NCBI GenBank assembly: GCA_921293015.1
Contig: OV121082.1
Coordinates: 23,847,997-23,911,996, forward strand
Length of the DNA: 64,000 bases
Direction: 5' to 3'
Origin: Phorcus lineatus
Lineage: Eukaryota > Mollusca > Gastropoda > Trochida > Trochidae
A model generated the notes under the pieces. It did no database searches, was not told the DNA's origin, and worked only from the letters and a program-made list of their open reading frames with translations. Made by a program: the position numbers and the translations under genes. Positions 37,437-47,053 of the stretch are shown here, in pieces. Position 1 is the stretch's first letter, and every line of letters starts with the position of its first letter.

Positions 37437-38785
37437 TAATCAATTACCACTCCGTATCATATGCTCTTCAAATTAATTCCAATTCGTATACTTAACCAAT
37501 GATTTAAAATAATGATGTTTGTTGTTTGATATAAATCATCTCTACGAAAAATTCCCAACTGCATCTGGGAAAATGGAAATAGACTAGTTGATTAAAGAGA
37601 AATTATTATTTTGATATCATTAGGTATGGCATGGTGTTTAAAACTTCAAGTGTGATTGGTATAACCAAAATGATGAATACTAGATAAGGTAAAGAATGAA
37701 ATATCATTAAACATATCAAAGAAGGAACATGTATGAAGGCACGCGATATGCTCATAAAAGTCTTCTTATTCAACACTTTACTATTTTGAAATAACATCTG
37801 CAGACGATGCGTATTCTTGTAACTCTTTTCTCTTTCTTCTATCAATGTATATAAATGACCTGAATTGCTTAATAAATATTTCATAACTCCGTCTGGTTTG
37901 GATTGGATGAAAAATGCATTGGTGTAAGAATAACAAATTTCGTTATGTAGGAAACAGAACAAATGAGATCATTAAATATGCCTTTAGAACTGACTATTGC
38001 GATTCCATAACGCGAATCTTTTGACAAAAGTAAGCTGTTGCTTCTCAGTTGATTTTTTCTTGTGTGATATATTTCTTTACAGATGAAGATAATTCAACAC
38101 TGTATTAACGAAAAGGTGATAGTTTTACAACATACACCACATGACATTAAGCATATAACAATTCACATGGTACAGTGTTAACTTATCATGCAGTGTATTA
38201 CTTTATCAACAATTTAATACAGAATTGGCGCAAACACAGAAATAGTACATAAAATTACAGTTCATCCTGATTCCATATTCTTTGCAACGTGCCTTTCTAG
38301 TCAACTAAATGCAATACTGAACTAGCCGATTTAATATCATCTTAAAGTGGTAGTCATATTCAATTTCATAATTTATTTTCGGTCTTGATTGACCCTCTGT
38401 GTTGTGTTTATAATCAAGATATTCTACTCAATGTTTACGTTAAAACTTCTCATGTCTCAACTCTCAAGGGCTGTTAATGTCTCGATTTATTTGTTTCTTC
38501 GGTTGATTCACGTTCTGGAGTAGAGAATACTGTATCTAAGCTTATCGAAATAATGTTTGATATACAAATCCTCATTCATAAATTGAGAAGACTAAACTGT
38601 CAACAACTTCAATTATTCATACCAACAGTAAGATTTTTTCTATTTAGAACTATAATATACTTTTGAGGATGGACATGTATATATGACGAAGTATTCTTAC
38701 AGTCCAAACTATCAATATATACTATTCCCAATCAAAGTTCTTCAAAAACTTTTATCAATGTATACATCTCATGTGTAGTCCCATT

Positions 38786-38870
38786 GAACCGACGAGTAGT
38801 TTTCGTGTTTAAATGTCAAGGATCGAAGCAGTTTAAGCTTAGAGGGGTACCCTGTGAAGATCTGATCAGA
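38786..38870 (+). repeat. Module M1, unit E copy
   Basis: It reads CGACGAGTAGTTTTCGTGTT, AAGGATCGAAGCAGTTTAAG and CTTAGAGGGGTACCCTGTGA. It aligns with 11291 and 30121. Confidence 0.8.
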
Positions 38871-39144
38871 ATGAATGGACAAAAAATGGATCAGAAGAAG
38901 AAAAGATGGCTCTAAATGGGTCTAAATGTGTTATTGAGATGCAAGCATTTGCGTTTGCAATGTTCAGTTATGAGCCTTTAAGCATAATCAAGTATTTAAG
39001 GTATCGGATTTATTGATCGTATTTGTTGTTCATCCGTAATGGGGATTCAGTTCCATAAAATTCAGTCTTTCCACCTAGCCTAGGAATTTTTCAAGTTCAA
39101 TTTGTTATTCTAAGCATGGATCATTGGCGCTTTATATCATCATC

Positions 39145-39540
39145 CATTAAAAACACTTCTTTTACAGCAGTCTCGCTTCTTTGATAGGCATTTCAAAATT
39201 TGGTAAGATGAGATGAGATGATCTCAACAGAAATACATCTTCTTTGATTTACAACTTCATTTGTGAAGAAGGGGCTATCTTATGTTCAATAAGTCTAAAA
39301 TCTATGAATTCACAGCATCTTTAATACGTCTTGGGATGAACGTCATTCAAAACACTTCATTGATAGAAGTCTCGCTTCTTTTATAGGCATTCTAAATTTT
39401 GTAAGATGAGGTAGTGGAACTCAACAGAAATACATCTTCTTTGATTTATAACTTTATTTATGAAAAAGGGGCTATCTTATGTTCAATAAGTCTAAAATCT
39501 ATGAATTCACAGCATCTTTAATACGTCTCGGGATGAACGT
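39145..39540 (+). repeat. Local tandem duplication, period about 199 bp
   Basis: Segments 39145-39343 and 39344-39540 share AAAACACTTC, AGTCTCGCTTCTTT, GGGGCTATCTTATGTTCAAT, AAGTCTAAAATCTATGAATT and CACAGCATCTTTAATACGTC. They end in GGGATGAACGT. They differ by only a few bases and small indels, so this duplication is much younger than the macro-units. Unit D has a single copy (30560-30780). Confidence 0.9.
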
Positions 39541-40034
39541 GCTACTCTTGGTCACATGTCCTACCGAATGCAACGGGACAAACCATCGTTGATAACATAA
39601 CAATATTAATTCAATCACAATCATTTAACAATTGCATCTGTATGAAGGCGTTGTGTAACTGAGGTTTTGTGGGAAGAAATTAATTTTTGAAATAAATTAC
39701 ATCATGACATTCAGCTAAGGCTTTTCAAAATGACATCAGCATCTTTCAATACTTGGATCCAAAGATGCAATCATTCAGTTTTCTTCCTCACTGAAGCTGT
39801 AAACAGACATGAACCTCTCTTAATATTTTTATTTCTATTAATTTCCATTATAAAAATGATAGTATCACGAAATGTAAACAATGACGTATCATTCATTATG
39901 TTAATTATTCTTTATGATGTAATGTTCAAGTAAAAGTTTGTGGTTTTATGCAACAGGACGAATAGGGTACTTTAACACAAATAAACAAAGGCAATATACA
40001 GATAGTCCGCATGAAGTGATCTTTCATTAACAAT

Positions 40035-40100
40035 GCGTAGTTTTCATGTTTGAATGTTTTGAATGAAGTCGACGAAATGAAGAAAGATAGTTTCATCAAA
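40035..40100 (+). repeat. Module M2, unit E copy (degenerate)
   Basis: It reads GCGTAGTTTTCATGTTTGAA, then TGAAGTCGACGAAATGAAG, and continues GATTTTGAAATTGATTTCAC, matching unit D after its M2. Confidence 0.65.
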
Positions 40101-40394
40101 GCATTTGATTTTGAAATTGATTTCACATATATAAAATTGTAAAGCATCATGGACAATAGTAAGTGTAGGTAATATGTTGCAGAAGGTGGTTTTCATTTCA
40201 GGGCATTTTAGCATATAAATTTAATTTCATGATGTATCTCGAAACATTTAACAAAGGTTTAAATCTTTGAATCTTTACTTTGAGCTTACAATATGTGATA
40301 ATTATAATTTATATACCCATGATAAAACATTCCAACAAGATATGCTGGCACATTGCTTCAACATCCATGCACCATAATTTCCCTGTCTTCCTCA

Positions 40395-40606
40395 GACTAC
40401 AAACAAAATGCACCCATCTAACTTGTACAACATGTGATTAGAGTTGTGATTTCCACTTCCGGTTGACACACCTGGGGTTAAAGGTCACTGTTGCGCGTCA
40501 AAAACACTTTGATGTAATCTACCCTCCCCAAAATCGTGAGAAAGAAATTGAAAGATTAGATTGAAGGTAAATATGTATACTTCGTGTTGATGTATGTGGG
40601 AGAGAA
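40395..40606 (+). repeat. DR1-bearing dispersed repeat, copy at unit F start
   Basis: It has CACTTCCGGTTGACACACCT, then GGGTTAAAGGTCA (40475-40487), CACTTTGATGTAATCTACCC, AAAATCGTGAGAAAGAAA and TTGATGTATGTGGGAG. Confidence 0.8.
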
Positions 40607-43140
40607 ACTATTCTTAACATCTCTTACTCTACTGAATTTGTCTGATATATTTTCATAATATACTGGCTAAAATCAGTTTAATGCCAGCTGATTTATTTCG
40701 TGTTTTGTATTTGTTTTCAACAACAGTCCTCAACATAGACTGAAAAATTGAATAGTGCGTATTGTAAATCAACATTTGAAACATGTGAAACATTCCAATC
40801 ATGTTTATTTAGAAATAAATACTATCATATATTTTGCAGAAATTTCTATCAAATCATAATGTCTTTTTTAAAATCCAATTTAGTTTTCACTTTTTGTTCC
40901 ATATATTAATCAACATAGATGTTGATGGCAGAGAAAAGTCTATTGTAAAATGAAATTGGAAGGTTGGATTTTGAGTTTCCTTCTTTCAACATGAAAAGGG
41001 TGAAAATTTTTTTTTTTTTTAAAACCACCTGTAAAATGCCTGTCATATGTCTGTAACAGGTAGAAATGACCCGACAATTATCTTAGATTGCATGATTTTG
41101 CCTTTGGAACGTATCAGTTCTATTTCTGAAAGTCATTTATTCGATTACATTTCGAAAACATGAGTTTCTAAAACGAATGTTAACATTAAGAAAACAGAAT
41201 GTTTTGTGAATGGTTTGCGATGGTATTTTTTAGATATGTTTTCACTGCTCAAAAAAAAAGTTTCATAATGAAAGTTAACTATTCGTTTACTTTTCAAATT
41301 GTTAGAGTCTTATAAAACATTTATTTCAATACGGTTTCACCATTTGGAAAAACAGACATTCCTTGTAAAAACTGGTATGAATGTTTCACGAAAGGATTCC
41401 AACTTTAACAAAAGGGTCCCTAAAAATGTCAAAATGTCAAGTCAATATCAATGCGTTTTTTTTAAAGCATTCATTCAAATGACATGATGATATTGTTTGC
41501 TGATAAACTGAATCATTAGGCCTTGTGGTTTTTAACATTGGGGAATACATTGTTTGAATCGAGGTGTTAAAATTTTTAGGACTGAAGATGTGGCTAAGAA
41601 CTCACTGCATTAGAGATACAAGATTGAGTGCTCTTAATTCCTTGGCAGGATTTTTTGAAAGCAACACGTATTTCCTTTCTTCAGAGTTTCGAATTCGATT
41701 GCGTTGCAAAAACGAACATATGTCTATTGAAATATTCCCGAAAAGGTTTAGAGAAAAGCTCGATCATATTGTGTTTAATCCAGTATGATTACGAAACTAT
41801 ACTCAAATAATTCTACCAAATAAATTATTCCGAATCTCAACAATGAAATTCAGAATGTATCTGAGGAAACAGTATGATCTCATACTTAATAAAATCAGGT
41901 GCTGTTTACTGGTTAACGAACCGTTTGAAATGTGGTTGGTCAAAGTGGATACTTGTCCTGTCATAATTAATCAAACATTAGATGTAAAACTGTTATGACA
42001 TTATTTCATGTATTTGAATCGTGCATTTGTCTTTTATGAAACTGTTCGTTAAGGAAAAATAGAAATTTTCATTGAAGAAAATGAAACTATTCATTACGGA
42101 AAAGGGGACATATCTTTTCATTGATCAAGAGTTGAGTGTTATCGATTCAAAATCAAAATAAACTAAGGAAAAGAGAAATGTGTGTACATGTTTTACAATA
42201 AAGGCAAACAGATGTGACTCATAACGATGCCAAAGATGAAGAGAAACATGTCAAATGAACAATTTATTTCGACCGCAATGTTCATGTCAATCAATCAATT
42301 CGTATATAATTATGACATGTGATCAATTTTCGATTATGTATTCATAAAGAAACAAATTCGACTTACTCCGAGATGCGAATGCAGTGACAAAATATATTAA
42401 CTAGAAGAATCAATTCGTCTTCAGATGTTACAGATTACTTGCTTTTTCCTTGTTCAGTACGTTTGCATAAAAAAGGGTTCCATAGATCAACGTTATGAGT
42501 GCTTTATTCGATACTTGATTTTTTAATATATACCACTATGACCAATATCATGTTGGATTGTTACCATTCCCTTTGCATTTGGAGTATCATAACTTGATGC
42601 AATTGAAAACAAAGAAAGCTGAATATTGTGAACACATTTCATGCATCATCAATTCAATTTAAGTATCTAAATACAATAACAGACATCGGTTTGGACGAGT
42701 TATAACAGGGTGTACCTAATTCCTTATTAAATAAAAAATGTTTAAAACAAACACATAATGCGAGGGTGATCAAGGTTGTATCACTTGTACTCAATCCTTT
42801 TCTCATGAATAAAATATGTTTTAAAACGATTATATCGATTTTATTGATGGTTGAATTCCTTTTTAAAAGTAGTTGCATTCAAAGCTACAGTGATACGATA
42901 TGATAATTCATTATGGTTATCTTAGTAATGTGAGTATCGCATAACAATAGGACCGGCAAGTGATCAAGTAATTATTTATTAAACAATGTCAGATAATGTT
43001 AGATAATTCGCTAATGTAATGAAAACTTTGTATTCTGTTTGTTGTTTAAACGCACATATGTTCATGCCCCTCTGAGGCTACGTCAGGAGTGTAGTTCAGT
43101 TCCGTGCGAGTGTTTATACTTTTGGAGATAGATAGATTAT

Positions 43141-43307
43141 AAGGAAGATAATGATATATGGATGTACAACCTCTTTACACAATGACGACGTTTCGGTATA
43201 GATCCTTATACATGATAAGGATGCTTGATAACGGTATAAGAATCTATACCGAAACTTCGCCATTGTGTAATAAAGAAGTTGTACATCAATATATCATTGT
43301 CTTCCTT
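43141..43307. mobile_element. Fold-back element (about 70-bp arms, 22-nt loop)
   Basis: Left arm 43141-43211 (AAGGAAGATAATGATATATG ... TTTCGGTATAGATCCTTATAC) pairs with right arm 43234-43307 with a few mismatches and one 3-nt gap. It belongs to a widespread fold-back type with the phrase GATGTACAAC...ACGTTTCGGTATAG. Each arm also has its own small palindrome, GGTATA...TATACC. A 63-codon frame inside it is not a gene. Confidence 0.85.
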
Positions 43308-44427
43308 ACCCTAGCAGCTCGTATAACGCCACTGAAACAATTCAGATAGATTATAGATATAATGGTTAGATAGACATGTACAAGGTTTTAGATGAATGAG
43401 TTTGTAGCTTTATATTTCATTACAATCACAATACGAGATAGGGTCGAAGTTCATTTACCAAATTGACAGAAAATATTAAATCATGAATATGGTTATGACT
43501 CTCCATTATGCTTTATGTGTAATATTCCTTGAAATCGCAATAATCTATTAAACGATGTTGGGCATTATTGCTGTGTAATATGTGAAAATAAAGTGCTCTA
43601 CTTCTACTTAAACGCTCCTTTCAGGAATCTTGATAGATCGGTTTGATAAAGAGAAATGATTATTATGGTATCCTCATACTTACGAATAATAACATGCTGA
43701 GAGTTCTTAAATTTCACAAATCCAAAACTTGAATAAACCAAAAACAAACCCAAAACGAATTATATCACAAGGGAAGAATTAAATACCTATACTTCATCGA
43801 TGAAGAAAAGAATGCAGAAATGCATGAGATTTGCTCGAACATTCCTTTATCATTACCCTTTAATAGCATCTACAGATGATTGCATTCTTTTAATTACTTT
43901 CCTTTTCTTCCATCGATGTAGATATATGACCTTAATTGCTTGATCAATATTTCATAACTGCGTCTGGAGGGGTTGAATGAAAAGTGCTTAAATTCATTAG
44001 TATAGGAAAAAGAAATTATCGTTATGTTCCCTTAGGAATAATTACCATTCAGAATCTTCTGACATCGTCTGTCGAAAATCATCTTCGCTTCAGTGGGATT
44101 ACTCTTGTACATATTTTATACGAGACAAAACTCAGCAAAATTTAGATGACAGAATGACAGAACTTACTATTGACAGATTTTAATGTCATTTCTTTAGAAA
44201 ATAAACACATCAAAGTTGAAAGTTCACTTGTCAACAAATGTTTAATATGATTCCAAGGATTTGATTATTGAATTTCAAGTAATTTTTTAAGGTCTGAGGT
44301 TTTTATAGGTTACATGAGATTTCATTATTACATTATTTCTCTTCCATGTCCCTCTCCTTAACCCGTTCCTATTCCCAAACCCACGTATTTCCCGACTAAA
44401 ACAAAGCATTTGTCAGGTTTGTGTTAT

Positions 44428-44612
44428 CAGTGATAACATTTGACGTTCCAATTTCCGGTTCAACTATATGAACACCTGTATAGGTCAAAGTTCATTGCAC
44501 TGTGCTCCCGTGACTTCAATAAAAATCACCCACATGAAATCGTGACTCTTTCAAAAATACATTATGATATCAATTAACGTGAATATTATCTTAACCAATT
44601 GAGTGGGAGTTA
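44428..44612 (+). repeat. DR1-bearing dispersed repeat, last plus-strand copy (unit G remnant)
   Basis: It is degenerate: CCAATTTCCGGTTCAAC, AGGTCAAAGTTCA (44482-44494, a good DR1), GAAATCGTGACTC and GAGTGGGAGT. Homology to the units fades after about 44660. Confidence 0.6.
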
Positions 44613-44659
44613 GTCCTGAAATAGTATGATTTATACGAGCCGTTTCTTATTCTTCATTA

Positions 44660-46826
44660 GTTTGATGTGAAAACACCTAAAATGAAGTAGAGTTAATGGG
44701 TACATTTCTAAATTGATATGTTCACGAAATTGCAAAAAATAGAAATTCGAGCTCCAACATGATCATTATGATAAAATCTGATTAATTTACATGTTTCGTG
44801 TCAAAATAACGTGTCTGTTCGGATATCAATATAAAGATTGTTAATGTATTAATTACAATTGAGATTTGTCATTAATTTACAAACGGATTTATAGAAAGAT
44901 ATTTATCTATTGAAAATTTGCATAAATCCCTATATTCCAACAAGTACACTTATGTTTATGAGTGTTTTGATTGTACAAATGTGAAGATGTATTTGTGCAT
45001 ATGACATTTTTTCTATTGTGCTTATTCATAAATACTTTATTACATAATTGCATATCAATTTATCATTCATTCATGTATCCATCCTTCTATCTATCTATTC
45101 ATTTATTTATTCATTTATTCTTGCACTAGAAGTATAATTTGTATAGAATAAAATTCTTGTAACAATGACCAATTAATAATTCCATTGGACATGTAAGAAG
45201 ATGAAATATGTCAATATGACTCAAAATGTTAAAAAGAATTCAAGAAAGTAAATTCAAATCATATTTCCATAAGAAAAACAAACCTATTAATCTCTATTAA
45301 TACCTTAATAATCTATTAACCATCTATATGTATTGATTAAACGTGTTGTAAATTGTACCCCGGTAACTTGAATAATCGTTTAATGGATCAAAGAGAAACC
45401 CTTTGCAAAAACGGTCACGAAAAATAATCAGATAATCTATATGTGGATGTAACGCATGTAAGTGATTGATATGTACATATTTCCATTCAACAGGAACAGT
45501 ATTCGTAACATAACAAGAAGATAAACTAGACCATGAACAGAAATTTGTTTTTTTCGTCATCAGAAACAGAGAAAAAGGGTATGATAAAAAGTGTTTAAGA
45601 ATTTATGTTTTAGTAATGAAGCCGGTTTGTACATATAAACCGCTCTGATTTAGGATCAGGCAATATATATTCATATATATACATTTGTAGAAAAGCCAAT
45701 AAAAAATAGCAACATTATTTACAAAATATATATCAAAAGATAAAAGAATAACATGCCTAAAAGCCTATATAAAGTTAGCTGTAATTCAACTGTGCTCTGC
45801 TCAATGCTTTGATTTTCGCTTTGATTTATCGTCTTCTTAAGGTCAATAAATCAATGCCTTTTGTTTGTTTGGGAATTGTTGCATTGACCTAGATTAACTT
45901 GACTGAAAGTAATGCGGTTAAAGATTAATAACTGTTGTCAATAAACTTAGGATACACTGACTGACACATATATGAACTCTGTTGTATGCTAAGCCCGCCA
46001 TGATTCCATTCTCACCACATTGTTCAGAGAATTACAGAGATGGACTAAGAATGTAGTTTTCTTTGATGGACTTATGGTACAGGTTCGAATCCTACCTCGT
46101 GAAATATGACTTAGCAGTAAGTAGTAGTAGCAGTACTAGTAGAAGTAGTAGTAGTAGCAGTAGTAGTAGTAGTAGCAGTAGTAGTAGTAGTAGCAGCAGT
46201 AGTAGTAGTAGTATCTTTTCGATTCAATGCTACCCTGCCTTTCCTTGTAGTAACAGCCATCGTTTCTCCCGACAACCACATAGACACCCGACATCATATA
46301 ATTTTACATCTGTTCGATCTCAGCTATCATAGTTTTTAAATACACAACTAGAATTTTACTAATTTAGACTAAATCGCTGAAAGGTGTAAAAACCTGCAAC
46401 TTCAGTGTAATTTTTCAACCTTTTTAATTATTTATTTACATTCTTTATATTCATTTATTTGCTATTACTTATTTCGTTATTCATTTTCAAAAATTCATAA
46501 TTATATAACATAAACTCAGTTAAAAAGAAATTTTATCGTTATCTGTGTTTTTCAGCCAAGGATGTCATTTCAACATATCTACGTGTATGGATTTTTTTCT
46601 GCTAGTCTGAAATATTGATAACTCGATCTAACTTGACGCTGTACAAACTCCATTTTAGCTTCGAATTTACGTGTGATTAATACTTAACTCACATGTGTTC
46701 GACATTCACACAATTGCCACATATCATTAAGATTCTTTACAGTATTTTCATCAGAAAAAAGAACATTTGTGAGTTTTTTCACGTGTGTTGGAGCATTTAC
46801 ACAACTGCCACATGTCCTTATGATGT
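44660..46826. other. Non-coding AT-rich DNA with microsatellites
   Basis: No gene is seen. It holds a simple CATT/CTAT/TTTA region (45061-45122) and the AGT microsatellite. A minus-strand frame 45324-45560 includes VPVEWKYVHI, faintly like a LINE reverse-transcriptase motif, but the rest does not fit. Confidence 0.5.
46080..46213 (+). repeat. (AGT)n microsatellite next to a B-box-like sequence
   Basis: The interrupted AGT/AGC repeat runs from 46115 to 46213. About 20 bp upstream is GGTTCGAATCCTACCTCG (46082-46099), a good pol III B box, so the microsatellite may be the tail of an old SINE. A poly-Ser open frame (46063-46332) is a by-product. Confidence 0.8.
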
Positions 46827-47053
46827 GGTGAGATGATTTGGTTATAACGCCGCTTTCAAGAGTATTTCACTTATATCGAAGTTGCTAGTATTATTTCAGG
46901 GAGAAAGCCCGCAACACACATCGTAGCATTACCGTGAAACCTGCTAGCATCGGCTGTAACTAGCGAACCATGGGTGGTCCTGCGCTGAAATTCAGTGTAG
47001 CATTGCACCCAAACCTTACTGAAGACAAAGTTGCCGAGCCCCTGGTGGGAACA
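46827..47053 (-). mobile_element. Mollusc-type tRNA-derived SINE, head truncated
   Basis: It is colinear with 58000-58230: GTGAGATGATTTGG, TAACGCCGCTTTCAAGAGTA, GTGAAACCTGC, AACCATGGGTGGT, AATTCAGTGTAGCATTGCA and GCCGAGCCCCTGG. Homology ends just before the B box at about 47053, so the pol III promoter is lost. Confidence 0.85.

Larger units (their letters stand above)
33089..40394 (+). repeat. Tandem macro-unit E
   Basis: It is colinear with unit D. Anchors include TAAATGTCGATTAGTCAAG (34429), GCTGTTTACTGGTCAACGAA (35648), GATCTCAATGTTCATGTC (35955), ACAGACATCGG (36432), GACCAATAATCATCAA (36480), AATAGAATGACTGT (36564), GATGAAGAATAGACGATT (36943), TAAATATTTCATAACTCC (37871), AACTGACTATTGCGA (37986), M1 (38786) and TTGATAGGCATTT (39181). 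It contains a MITE absent from D and F. No coding gene was found. A 118-codon minus-strand frame (37606-37962) is broken in the paralogous copies. Confidence 0.65.
40395..44427 (+). repeat. Tandem macro-unit F
   Basis: It is colinear with D and E in the front half: TTCATTCAAATGACATGATG (41470), GCTGTTTACTGGTTAACGAA (41901), ATGTTCATGTCAATCAATCA (42279), GACATCGGTTTGG (42683), TTGATCAATATTTCATAACT (43940) and ATGTTCCCTTAGGAATAAT (44022). The back half (ACTTGACCCT, M1, M2) is missing. No gene was found. The open frames 41299-41487, 41564-41788 and 42654-42878 lie in repeat sequence and are not conserved in E. Confidence 0.6.

Noticed and set aside
37606..37962. 118-codon minus-strand frame
   Set aside because: The paralogous segments in units D (about 28240-28590) and F (about 43690-44010) both have an in-frame TGA after the conserved TATGAAATAT and further stops or indels.
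45324..45560. Possible LINE reverse-transcriptase fragment (VPVEWKYVHI)
   Set aside because: Only about ten residues resemble the RT motif. The following residues lack the expected RT pattern.
46063..46332. Poly-serine open frame
   Set aside because: It is a direct translation of the AGT microsatellite, with no motif outside it.
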